Source: Gaiellales bacterium
GTDB lineage: Bacteria > Actinomycetota > Thermoleophilia > Gaiellales > JAICJC01
Direction of reading: 5' to 3'
Assembly: GCA_036403155.1 (NCBI GenBank)
Contig: DASWRM010000045.1
Location: 1 to 44,061 of the forward strand
Length of the DNA: 44,061 nucleotides
This document shows, one piece after another, positions 28,450-35,730 of the stretch. Under the pieces are notes generated by a model. It did not search any database and was not told the origin of the DNA. It was given only the letters and a program-made list of their open reading frames with translations. Position 1 is the first letter of the stretch. Every line of letters starts with the position of its first letter. A program made the translations under genes and the position numbers.

Positions 28450-28944
28450 CTACGGGTCGGGAGCGCGCGGCCGCCGGTCGAGCCAGCGGCGCTGCGAGCG
28501 CCAGCGGCGGACGGTGCGGGTGCTCGGCGGCTGCGCGCAGCCGTAGTCGGCCGAGCGGATCGCCGCGTCCACGGGGGCGAGCGGCCGGCCGGCGGCGAAG
28601 AGCTGCTCGGCTCGGGCGCGGACACGGGGCCAGGCGTAGGAGCCTGGCAGGTCGCGGGTGCGGCGGCGGGACGTGAGCGCGTCGAGATGGGCCGTCATGG
28701 CCTTGTGGCGGGCCGCGGTCATGCCGCCGGCGGCATTCCAGAGGCCGGTCAGCGTGACGACCAGATCGCGGCCGCTGCGGCGGGTGAGAAACTCGATGGA
28801 GGCATGGTCGGCGCAGAGCCAGACAGAGACGCCGTAGCCAAAGTCGACGGGCTGGGTGCGGCCACGGGTGCGATCGAGGCAGATGGCGCAGCAGGGTGAC
28901 TTGGTCGGCACATTGCGTGCCTTGTAGAGGGTGTAGAGGCCCAC
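28450..28944 (-). CDS. Conserved-looking hypothetical protein with CxxC motif
   Basis: A 164-residue basic protein. The N-terminal third has CCAICLDRT and, about 25 residues later, WLCADH, a pattern that could hold a zinc ion (CxxC plus CxxH). The remainder is Arg-rich and helical (AARHKAMTAHLDALTSRRRT) and ends in a highly basic tail that could bind nucleic acid. I do not recognise the family. The GTG start has CACACT six nt upstream, a near-match to the leaderless promoter pattern. It lies just upstream of the pseudogene on the same strand. Confidence 0.6.
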   Translation of the reverse strand: MGLYTLYKARNVPTKSPCCAICLDRTRGRTQPVDFGYGVSVWLCADHASIEFLTRRSGRDLVVTLTGLWNAAGGMTAARHKAMTAHLDALTSRRRTRDLPGSYAWPRVRARAEQLFAAGRPLAPVDAAIRSADYGCAQPPSTRTVRRWRSQRRWLDRRPRAPDP

Positions 28945-29499
28945 CGGACGAGTGTGACGGGCGAGAGGTCACAGGTGGGTGACGAGGTGTGGGGGAGGCG
29001 TCACAAGACCCAAGTGGCATTCACACGGCGGGACAAGTGGCCACGCCCGCGCGGGCTGGCGCACGAACCATCTCGGCCGGGGTGGGACTCCGAGTTCCCT
29101 CGGCCGGCCCTCAGGCTGATAACCGGCAACCAGGGAACCCGCATGCCACGGGGTGACGCGGTTCGCGCGGGACACCGTGACGGAACCGTCCTTCATCGCA
29201 CCGTGGCACCCGTTCGCATGAATGTCCCAGACCACCGGGAACCGCACACCCGTGACGCCCTTCCTACCGGCACACCGCGAGAACCTTTCCGGTCGCGATG
29301 GCAGCCGGTTCGTACCGGGAAGTCCTCCAACCAGGATCGCTTACCGGACCGGTGATTCGGTTCGTCAACCCGGGGCAAGGCACACAGTGATCCATACGGC
29401 CAATGGACGCCCGCCGGCGGCCTCGAATCCCTTGCCGAGGGGTTCACGCGCCCGCACACCGCCCCGAGTCCGTCCGACCCCCTGCGTACGCTTGGTTCC
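28945..29499. other. 555-bp stretch without a convincing gene
   Basis: Open frames exist on both strands (for example plus 28954-29355), but none has a recognisable motif, ribosome site or the codon bias of neighbours. The sequence is scattered with imperfect ACCGG, GGAACC and CCGGT pieces, densest at 29090-29370, without regular spacing. It may be decayed coding DNA, an untranslated regulatory region or a non-coding RNA; nothing decides between these. Confidence 0.4.
29487..29492 (+). promoter_or_regulatory. -10 box TACGCT for the 74-residue protein gene
   Basis: TACGCT followed by TGGTTCC and the ATG at 29500. The 7-nt gap suggests a leaderless transcript. Confidence 0.5.
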
Positions 29500-29724
29500 A
29501 TGGCATCGGAGCGCAAGGAATCCCTCGCAATGGCAATCGACCTGCGGCTGACCGACCTCTGGGCCGAGGTGTTCGAGCTCGAGCCGACCAAGATCGACCT
29601 CGAGCTGCTCGGCTGGTTTCTCCGCGCCGCCTACGGTCAGGGATACACCGACGCGCTCCGCGAGACGCAGCGCGGCCAGCTCTGCCTCGACCTCGGCTAC
29701 GCCGTACCCGACGCCACCACGTGA
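29500..29724 (+). CDS. Small conserved-looking hypothetical protein
   Basis: A 74-residue acidic protein (LTDLWAEVFELEPTKIDLEL, then LGWFLRAAYGQGYTDALRE) predicted to be all-helical, with no cysteine pair for metal and no membrane segment. The well-placed -10 box and GC-rich third positions support a real gene. I do not recognise its family. The stop lies within a CCACGT-G-ACGTGG palindrome (29717-29729). Confidence 0.6.
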   Translation: MASERKESLAMAIDLRLTDLWAEVFELEPTKIDLELLGWFLRAAYGQGYTDALRETQRGQLCLDLGYAVPDATT

Positions 29725-29729
29725 CGTGG
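29717..29729. repeat. 13-bp palindrome upstream of the ccm genes
   Basis: CCACGTGACGTGG is a perfect 6-1-6 inverted repeat covering the stop of the small gene. It lies about 28 nt upstream of the ccmE -10 box. It could be an operator; no regulator is known for it. Confidence 0.35.
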
Positions 29730-29756
29730 CTGGCCCGGAGCGCGAAATCCGCTTGA

Positions 29757-29762
29757 TACGCT
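29757..29762 (+). promoter_or_regulatory. -10 box TACGCT for ccmE
   Basis: TACGCT, then GACGGC, then the GTG start at 29769. The exact 6-nt gap implies a leaderless message. No good -35 hexamer is seen. Confidence 0.5.
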
Positions 29763-29768
29763 GACGGC

Positions 29769-30179
29769 GTGACTGCAGCTCCGCGTCTCGTCATCGCCCT
29801 CGCGATCGCGTCGCTGCTGGCCGTCTTCCTGGTCTACCAGGTCGCCCGGGGCTCCGGCCAGCTGATCGTGACCGTGGGCCAGCTGCGGTCCGACAAGAAC
29901 GGCGCGGCGTCGAAGACCGTGCAGCTCACCGGCACCGCCGTCAGCTGCGTGAAGACCGACTGCACCGGCGCACAGGCACCGTTCACGATGGTCGTCAAGG
30001 ATGAGCGCACGGCGCAGACCGTGCCCGTCCGCTACACCGGAGGCTCCGTCCCGGACGCCTTCAAGGCCGGCCGGCGCATCATCGTGACCGGGCACATGGC
30101 GAACGGGCAGTTCCTGGCCAACGCGGACTCGCTGGTGACCAAGTGTCCGAGCAAGTACTCGGGCGGCTCAGGGGCCTGA
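29769..30179 (+). CDS. ccmE: CcmE-type heme chaperone, cysteine (CxxxY) variant
   Basis: A 136-residue protein with one N-terminal membrane anchor and a CcmE-like OB-fold (VQLTGTAVSC, VPVRYTGGSVPDAFKAGRRIIVTG). CcmE carries heme across to apocytochrome c. Classical CcmE binds heme through His in an HxxxY motif; here the matching site reads CPSKY, i.e. CxxxY, as in the Cys-type CcmE known from some bacteria and archaea. It is followed directly by ccmF. Confidence 0.85.
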   Translation: MTAAPRLVIALAIASLLAVFLVYQVARGSGQLIVTVGQLRSDKNGAASKTVQLTGTAVSCVKTDCTGAQAPFTMVVKDERTAQTVPVRYTGGSVPDAFKAGRRIIVTGHMANGQFLANADSLVTKCPSKYSGGSGA

Positions 30180-30180
30180 G

Positions 30181-32175
30181 CTGGCCACCGTCGGCTCCGC
30201 CCTCCTGATCCTCGTCCTCGCGCTCGCCGTGTACACCACCGGCGCGGGCGCGCTCGCCGGCCACCGCCGCGACCGCCGGCTCGCCCGAAGCGCGGCGAAC
30301 GCGGTACTCGTCGCCTTCGCCGCCACGGCGGCTGCCGCGGCGCTGCTGCTGGTCGCCCTCGTGCGGCACGACTTCTCGATCGCCGTCATCGAGGCGCACA
30401 CCAATCGCTCGCTGCCGACGCCGTATCTGCTGACGGCGCTCTGGGCGAGCCAGCCGGGCTCGCTGCTCCTGTGGCTGTTCGTGCTCACCGGCGCGTCATC
30501 GCTCGTGATGCTCCAGAACCGGCGGCGAAACCGGGAGCTGATGCCGTGGGTGACCTCGATCCTCGGCGGCATCACGACCTTCTTCGCGATCATGGCGGCA
30601 CTTGTGTCGTCGCCGTTCGAGCGCACAGCGGGGGCCGTGCCGCATGACGGGCTCGGGCTCGACCCGTCGCTGCAGAACCCCTACATGGTGGCCCACCCGC
30701 CCGCGCTCTATCTCGGCTACGTGTCGTTCGCGGTGCCGTTCGCCTTCGCCATGGCCGCGCTGATCACCCGCCGCACCGACGCGCGCTGGATGGCGTCCGT
30801 GCGCCGGTGGACGCTGTTTGCGTGGGGCTCGCTCGGCGTCGGCATGCTGCTCGGCGCCCACTGGGCCTACGTCGAGATCGGATGGGGCGGCTACTGGGGA
30901 TGGGACCCCGTCGAGAACGCGGCGCTGATGCCATGGCTGGCGGGCACCGCGTACCTGCACTCGGTGATGGTGCAGGAGAAGAAGGGGATGCTGAAGGTCT
31001 GGAACGTCGTGCTGGTGAGCGGCACCTTCGCGCTCTCCATCCTCGGCACGTTCCTCACGCGCAGCGACGTCGTCCAGTCGATCCACAACTTCACCCAGTC
31101 GCCGGTGGGCCCGTCGCTGCTCGGGTTCCTGGCCGTCGTGCTTGCCTTCTCGACCGCCCTGCTGCTCTGGCGCCTGCCGCTGCTGCGAAGCGAGCACCGG
31201 CTCGAGTCGGTGGTGTCTCGGGAGGCGACGTTCCTGTTCAACAACCTGCTGCTGCTTGCGCTGGCGTTCGCCATCCTCTGGGGCGTCGTCTTCCCGGTGC
31301 TCTCGGAATCCGTGCGCGGTGTGCGCAGCACCGTCTCGGTCCCCTACTACAACTTCTTCCTGAAGGCGTTCGGGCTGCCGCTGCTCGCGCTCACCGGGAT
31401 CGGTCCGCTGATCGCCTGGCGCCGCGCCACGCCCGGCAGCCTGTGGCGGACGTTCCGGTGGCCGGTCATCTCGGCGGTCGCGGGCGGTGGCGTGCTCGCC
31501 GTCTTCGGCCTGGGCTCGAGCTGGGCCGGCCTGACGGCGTTCTCGCTCTGCATCTTCGTGACCGTGACGATCGGCCTCGAGTTCGCGCGCGGCGCGTCGG
31601 CCCGCCGGGCGATCGCCGGCGGCTCCTGGCCGCGGGCGGTGGTCGACCTGATCGGGCGCAACCGCCGGCGCTACGGCGGCTACATCGTCCACCTCGCGGT
31701 GGTGCTCCTGGTGGTCGGTGTGGCTGCCTCGGGTGCGTACGGCACCGTCCGCGAGGCGACGCTGCGCCCCGGCCAGTCGATGCACATCGACGCATACACG
31801 CTGACCTACGCCGGCCCCACGCAGTCGGCACAGCAGAACTCGGTCGAGGAGGGTGCGCGGCTGCTGGTCAGCCGGAACGGCTCACGCGTCGGCGTGCTGG
31901 AGCCGGCGCGGCGCGTCTACAGACCGCAATCGCAGGTCACCAACGAGGTCGACATCCGCACGAACTATCTGCGCGGGGAGGATCTGTACACGATCCTCGA
32001 GGCGATCCGGGGCAACCAGGTCACGATCAAGGCGCTCGTCAACCCGATGGTCAGCCTGATCTGGCTGGCCGGGCTGGTGTTCCTGATCGGCGCGGCGGTC
32101 ACGATCTGGCCCGACCCGCGCGAGGCGCGGCAGCTGGCGCGCCGCTACGAGACCGCGCTGGCCAAAGAGGCGTGA
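30181..32175 (+). CDS. ccmF: Cytochrome c heme lyase subunit CcmF, probable CTG start
   Basis: A large membrane protein of about 665 residues that attaches heme to apocytochrome c. The heme-handling WGGYWGWDPVEN motif lies near residue 238, and PYLLTALWASQPGSLLLW precedes it. A long C-terminal periplasmic domain (from about 525) precedes the last helix. The first canonical start in frame is GTG 30229, but that would cut helix 1 in half. The frame is open upstream, and CTG 30181 with AGGGG six nt before it restores ELATVGSALLILVLALAVY-type helix 1. The stop overlaps the next GTG. Confidence 0.88.
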   Translation: MATVGSALLILVLALAVYTTGAGALAGHRRDRRLARSAANAVLVAFAATAAAAALLLVALVRHDFSIAVIEAHTNRSLPTPYLLTALWASQPGSLLLWLFVLTGASSLVMLQNRRRNRELMPWVTSILGGITTFFAIMAALVSSPFERTAGAVPHDGLGLDPSLQNPYMVAHPPALYLGYVSFAVPFAFAMAALITRRTDARWMASVRRWTLFAWGSLGVGMLLGAHWAYVEIGWGGYWGWDPVENAALMPWLAGTAYLHSVMVQEKKGMLKVWNVVLVSGTFALSILGTFLTRSDVVQSIHNFTQSPVGPSLLGFLAVVLAFSTALLLWRLPLLRSEHRLESVVSREATFLFNNLLLLALAFAILWGVVFPVLSESVRGVRSTVSVPYYNFFLKAFGLPLLALTGIGPLIAWRRATPGSLWRTFRWPVISAVAGGGVLAVFGLGSSWAGLTAFSLCIFVTVTIGLEFARGASARRAIAGGSWPRAVVDLIGRNRRRYGGYIVHLAVVLLVVGVAASGAYGTVREATLRPGQSMHIDAYTLTYAGPTQSAQQNSVEEGARLLVSRNGSRVGVLEPARRVYRPQSQVTNEVDIRTNYLRGEDLYTILEAIRGNQVTIKALVNPMVSLIWLAGLVFLIGAAVTIWPDPREARQLARRYETALAKEA

Positions 32176-32489
32176 GCACCGCGCTCGAGGCGGCCGCCGT
32201 CGCGGTCGCCGTCACCTGCGCGGTGGTGGCGGTCGCATGGCCGTTCCTCTCGCCGCAGCGCGGCGCGCCCGAGCAGGCGATGTCCCCGGGGGACCGCGAG
32301 CGCCTGCAGCTGCTCGAGCAGCGCGACGCCGCCTATGCCGGGCTGCGCGACCTGGAGCAGGACCACCGCACCGGCAAGGTCGGAGACGAGGACTACGAGC
32401 GCGAGCGGCGAAGGCTTCGCGCCGAGGCCGCGCAGGCGCTGCGCGGGCTCGATCGGCTAGATTCCGAGCCGCAACGCGAGGAGGACTGA
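32172..32489 (+). CDS. CcmI/CycH N-terminal-like protein
   Basis: A 105-residue protein with one N-terminal membrane helix (VAVAVTCAVVAVAWPFL) followed by LLEQRDAAYAGLRDLEQDHRTGKVGDEDYE (in parts). This is the charged segment typical of the N terminus of CcmI, where Asp/Gly-Lys/Tyr residues are conserved. The tetratricopeptide part that binds apocytochrome is missing, so it is a short form. GTGA overlap joins it to ccmF. The other ccm genes are not in this window. Confidence 0.7.
   Translation: MSTALEAAAVAVAVTCAVVAVAWPFLSPQRGAPEQAMSPGDRERLQLLEQRDAAYAGLRDLEQDHRTGKVGDEDYERERRRLRAEAAQALRGLDRLDSEPQREED
32458..32463 (+). promoter_or_regulatory. -10 box TAGATT inside the ccmI-like gene, for pspA
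   Basis: TAGATT lies 27 nt before the pspA GTG. The resulting short leader would contain GAGGAGGA, a strong ribosome site, so pspA could be expressed independently of the ccm genes. Confidence 0.35.
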
Positions 32490-32490
32490 C

Positions 32491-33276
32491 GTGGGGTTGT
32501 GGCAGCGGTTCACGATGCTCTTCAAGGCCAAGGCGAGCCGGGCGCTCGACCGTGCCGAGAACCCGGCCGAGACGCTGGATTACAGCTACCAGCGCCAGCT
32601 CGAGATGCTGCAGAAGGTGAAGCGCGGGCTGGCCGACGTCGTTACCGCGAAGAAGCGGCTCCAGCACCAGACCCAGACGCTCGAGCAGAGCGTCGTCAAG
32701 CTCGACAGCCAGGCACGGCAGGCGCTTGCCGGCGGCCGCGAGGACCTCGCCCGCACGGCGCTCGAGCGCAAGGTGCTCGTGCAGGAGCAGCTGCAGGGCC
32801 TCGACCAGCAGATCTCGGGGCTCGAGACCCAGCAGCAGCAGCTGGTCGAGCAGCAGCAGCAGCTGTCGCAGAAGGTGGAGTCGTTCCGGACCCAGAAGGA
32901 AGTGATCAAGGCGCAGTACTCGGCGGCCGAGGCGCAGGTGCGCATCGGCGAGGCGACGTCCGGGCTGACATCCGAGCTGTCCGACGTGGGCGCCGCGACC
33001 TCGCGCGCCCAGGATCAGGTCGAGCAGATGCGCGCGCGCGCGGCCGCCGTCGAGGAGCTGGTGTCGACCGGCGCGCTGGACGACCTCTCGGCACCGGGCA
33101 CGTCCTCGCTCGACCGGCAGATCGCGGCGCTGTCCGCGGACGCCCAGGTCGACTCCGAGCTTGCGAAGATGCGGGCCGAGCTGGCGCCCGCCCCGGCCGC
33201 GCCCGAGCTGGGCGAGGGGCAGCCCGCGGAGCAGCCGGCCGCACAGCCGGCGCCGCAGCCGGAAGCTGAGCAGTGA
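32491..33276 (+). CDS. pspA: PspA/IM30 (Vipp1) family membrane-stress protein
   Basis: A 261-residue coiled-coil protein. The amphipathic N-terminal helix GLWQRFTMLFKAKASRALD contacts the membrane. Long heptad helices follow (residues 25-205), including a Gln run (LETQQQQLVEQQQQLSQK). The C-terminal 40 residues are a Pro/Ala/Glu-rich tail. Family members form rods or rings on damaged membranes and support membrane integrity under stress. GAGGAGGA lies just before the GTG. It is followed at once, with GTGA overlap, by a membrane protein. Confidence 0.92.
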   Translation: MGLWQRFTMLFKAKASRALDRAENPAETLDYSYQRQLEMLQKVKRGLADVVTAKKRLQHQTQTLEQSVVKLDSQARQALAGGREDLARTALERKVLVQEQLQGLDQQISGLETQQQQLVEQQQQLSQKVESFRTQKEVIKAQYSAAEAQVRIGEATSGLTSELSDVGAATSRAQDQVEQMRARAAAVEELVSTGALDDLSAPGTSSLDRQIAALSADAQVDSELAKMRAELAPAPAAPELGEGQPAEQPAAQPAPQPEAEQ

Positions 33277-33842
33277 CGGGTCGCACGGGGTGGGTCGTGG
33301 CGCTCGCCGGGGCGGTCGCCTTCGGCGCGGTCGATCAGTATTTCGGCAGCCTGCGGTTCCTCGTGGAGTTCGGCCGGTGGCCGTCGACTGCGGCCCAGGT
33401 GTCTGCGACCTGGCTGATCGTCCCGTTCCTGGCCGGCTGGACACAGCGAAGCGCTCGGTCGGCGCTCGCGATCGGGCTCGTCTCGACGCAGGCGGCGCTG
33501 GTCGCCTACTGCCTGATGACGGTCAGCCCGTTCGAGGGCGTCGCGATCGCCTCGGCGCCCACGGCGGCCGCGGCGATGGCACAGTCGAACCTCGTCTACG
33601 TCGTCGCCGGCCTGGTCACCGGCCCGGTCTATGGTTGGCTCGGCCTCCGGTGGCGCGAGACCCGCTGGGTGGTCAGCGCGGCGCTCGTGATCGGCGCTCT
33701 CTGCTTCGAGCCGCTTGCGCGGGCATCGGTCGGACGGACGTACGACCCGGTGACCGTCTGGCAGATCGAGGTGCTTGTCGGGCTGGCGGTCGCAGTCGCC
33801 TTCGGCGGGATGGTGCTCGCCCGCCGGCGCCAGCCGGCCTGA
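33273..33842 (+). CDS. Hypothetical multi-pass membrane protein
   Basis: A 189-residue protein with about six hydrophobic helices, among them VVALAGAVAFGAVDQYFG and VGLAVAVAFGGMVLA. No charged motif suggests an enzyme or transporter type. The GTGA overlap with pspA implies joint expression, so a role beside PspA in the membrane is possible. It may belong to one of the DUF membrane families, but I cannot name it with confidence. Confidence 0.65.
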   Translation: MTGRTGWVVALAGAVAFGAVDQYFGSLRFLVEFGRWPSTAAQVSATWLIVPFLAGWTQRSARSALAIGLVSTQAALVAYCLMTVSPFEGVAIASAPTAAAAMAQSNLVYVVAGLVTGPVYGWLGLRWRETRWVVSAALVIGALCFEPLARASVGRTYDPVTVWQIEVLVGLAVAVAFGGMVLARRRQPA

Positions 33843-33848
33843 AGCGAT

Positions 33849-33864
33849 GCGAACATATGTTCGC
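33849..33864. promoter_or_regulatory. Perfect 16-bp SOS (LexA) box
   Basis: GCGAACATATGTTCGC is a perfect palindrome containing GAAC-N4-GTTC, the LexA site of Gram-positive bacteria and mycobacteria. It lies immediately upstream of the -10 box of the radical SAM gene, so LexA bound here would block RNA polymerase. Confidence 0.85.
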
Positions 33865-33870
33865 TATACT
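33865..33870 (+). promoter_or_regulatory. -10 box TATACT for the radical SAM gene
   Basis: TATACT abuts the SOS box and is followed by GCCGCG and the ATG at 33877. The 6-nt gap indicates a leaderless transcript under LexA control. Confidence 0.65.
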
Positions 33871-33876
33871 GCCGCG

Positions 33877-34851
33877 ATGCGCTGGCAGCGCGACGACCCA
33901 CAGCTGGAGTTGTTCGGCCCCGAGCAGCGTGACCTGCCGACGGTGGAGTACATGGCGGTCAACGCGCGGCGGATCATCAACACGCTCCCGCCCGCGTCGC
34001 GGATGCCGTTTCGCCACACCATCAACGCGTATCGCGGCTGCCGCCACGCGTGCACGTACTGCTTCGCGCGTCCGACGCACGAGTACCTGGGGCTGAACAC
34101 CGGCGAGGACTTCGAGCGGCGCATCGTCGTCAAGGTCAACGCGGTGGAGCGGCTCGAGCGGGAGTTGGAGGATCCCGCATGGGCCGGCGAGTCGATCGCC
34201 ATGGGGACGAACACGGATCCCTACCAGCCGGCCGAGGGCCACTACCGCCTCACGCTCGGCCTGATCCAGGTGCTCGCCCGGCATGCCAATCCGTTCTCGA
34301 TCCTGACCAAGTCCTCGATGATCCTGCGCGACATCGACGTGCTGTCCGAGGCGGCGCGCCGCACGGCGGTCGGCGTCGCCATGTCGATCGGCACGGACGA
34401 CGACGCGATCGCCCGCGTGACCGAGCCCGGCGCCGCGCCGCCGACCCGGAGGCTGCAGGCGATCGCGCGGCTCGCCGAGGCGGGGCTGCGTCCAACGGTG
34501 CTGATGGCGCCGATCCTGCCTGGCATCAGCGATGCCGAGCCGCAGGTGCGCCGCCTGGTCGACGCCTGCCTCGACGCCGGTGCCGAGCGGGTGACCCCGC
34601 TCCTGCTCCACCTGCGGCCGGGCGTCCGCGAGCACTACATGAGCTGGCTCGAGCGGGCGCGGCCGGAGCTGGTCGGGCTGCACGAGGACGCCTACCGGGC
34701 CGGCGCGTACGGTGCCCGGGATGACCGCGACCGGCTGGCGGGGATCGTGCGCGACCAGATCAGCGCGCGAGCAGGTGGATGTCCGGGAGGTGCCGGAACC
34801 GCTGGCGGTGGTCGAACCCGTAGCCGACGACGAACGCATCGGGCGCCGTGA
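33877..34851 (+). CDS. Radical SAM protein of the Rv2578c / SplB-like family
   Basis: A 324-residue radical SAM protein. The cluster motif is CRHACTYC (CxxxCxxC, about residue 55), followed by FARPTHEYLGL, AMGTNTDPYQPAE and the barrel strand LMAPILPGISD. This group resembles spore photoproduct lyase and actinobacterial Rv2578c; its reaction is not known. An ATG at 33847 in the same frame would place the SOS box and promoter inside the gene, so 33877 is the better start. The last 25 residues are a low-complexity Gly/Arg tail, and the gene overlaps the convergent hpt by 92 nt. Confidence 0.88.
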   Translation: MRWQRDDPQLELFGPEQRDLPTVEYMAVNARRIINTLPPASRMPFRHTINAYRGCRHACTYCFARPTHEYLGLNTGEDFERRIVVKVNAVERLERELEDPAWAGESIAMGTNTDPYQPAEGHYRLTLGLIQVLARHANPFSILTKSSMILRDIDVLSEAARRTAVGVAMSIGTDDDAIARVTEPGAAPPTRRLQAIARLAEAGLRPTVLMAPILPGISDAEPQVRRLVDACLDAGAERVTPLLLHLRPGVREHYMSWLERARPELVGLHEDAYRAGAYGARDDRDRLAGIVRDQISARAGGCPGGAGTAGGGRTRSRRRTHRAP

Positions 34852-35311
34852 AGCCGATGTACCGCGGCTCGACGTCGATCAGCCGCCGGTAGGGCCGGTC
34901 GAGCAGGGTGCACACCTCGACCGAGGCGGCACCGCGGAACCGCAGCGTCTTGAACAGGTAGTTGAGCGTGAGCCCGGTGTCCACGATGTCCTCGAGGATC
35001 AGCACGTCCTCTCCGCGAACGGGCCGGTCGATGTCCTTCAGCAGCCGGATCCGGCCGCTGGAGGAGGTGTCCGATCCCCTGTAGGCGGATATCGCGAGGA
35101 ACTCGTGGCGGTGCGGAATCGTCAGCCTCCGGGACAGGTCGGCCAGGAACATGAACGATCCCTTGAGCACCGTCAGCAGGACGAGGTCGCGGTTGCGGTA
35201 GTCGCCGCTGATCTGCCGTGCCAGCTCGTCCACGCGCGAGGCGATCAGGTCGCTGCGGAAGGCGACCTCGCCCGGCTCGGGGAGGGTCAGGCGCTCCGCC
35301 GCGACGCTCAC
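34760..35311 (-). CDS. hpt: Hypoxanthine phosphoribosyltransferase
   Basis: A 183-residue type I phosphoribosyltransferase for purine salvage, making IMP or GMP from hypoxanthine or guanine and PRPP. The PRPP-binding loop is VLILEDIVDTGLTL. The early LLTVLKGSFMFLADL and the late GFTAPDAFVVGYGFD region complete the family pattern. The GTG start overlaps the upstream stop by four bases (GTGA). Its 3' end overlaps the convergent radical SAM gene by 92 nt. Confidence 0.93.
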   Translation of the reverse strand: MSVAAERLTLPEPGEVAFRSDLIASRVDELARQISGDYRNRDLVLLTVLKGSFMFLADLSRRLTIPHRHEFLAISAYRGSDTSSSGRIRLLKDIDRPVRGEDVLILEDIVDTGLTLNYLFKTLRFRGAASVEVCTLLDRPYRRLIDVEPRYIGFTAPDAFVVGYGFDHRQRFRHLPDIHLLAR

Positions 35312-35673
35312 GACGCGTCGCGAAGCTCGTACTTCTCGGCCAGCGCCTCGACGTCGCGCTTGTAGAACAGCTTGATGCGGATGTCCGGGTGGAGCTCGCG
35401 CAGCCGCCGCATCTTGCGGTTCTTCTTCGTCACGAGCGACTGCTTCATCGTCGTGATCTCGAGATACAGCTCCTGCTCGGGCAGGTAGAAGTCCGGCGTG
35501 AACGCCTCGACCGTGGTGCCGTTCTCGTCGACTTCGAGCGTGAACGTGTGCGGCTCGTACTGCCACGGGATGCCGTGGAAGTCGAGGATCTGCGCGCACT
35601 CCAGTTCGGCCTCGTTCGCGAAGACCGGCGGCTTGTCGCCCGCGAAGGCGTGGAACCGAGGCTGTTGCTGCAT
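35308..35673 (-). CDS. PD-(D/E)XK-like small nuclease-fold protein
   Basis: A 121-residue protein. TPDFYLPEQELYLEITTMKQ has the PD...ExT pattern of the PD-(D/E)XK nuclease fold, with an upstream conserved Glu in ANEAELECAQIL and a following Lys-rich strand. Restriction enzymes, TnsA and many repair nucleases share this core. The size suggests a single catalytic domain without a DNA-binding extension. It is translationally coupled to hpt. A TACACT -10 box lies 11 nt before the ATG. The family name is uncertain. Confidence 0.72.
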   Translation of the reverse strand: MQQQPRFHAFAGDKPPVFANEAELECAQILDFHGIPWQYEPHTFTLEVDENGTTVEAFTPDFYLPEQELYLEITTMKQSLVTKKNRKMRRLRELHPDIRIKLFYKRDVEALAEKYELRDAS

Positions 35674-35730
35674 TCCGCTTGAAAAGTGTACTTCGCCTCG
35701 CGGACGGCGCCGTCTATGATCGCCCTCCGC

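Noticed and set aside
28954-29355. Possible 133-residue protein on the plus strand
   Set aside because: No ribosome site, no recognisable motif and no codon bias like the neighbours; overlapping open frames exist on both strands.
29090-29370. CRISPR-like repeats
   Set aside because: The ACCGG/GGAACC words are short, imperfect and irregularly spaced; no repeat-spacer unit is present and no cas genes are near.
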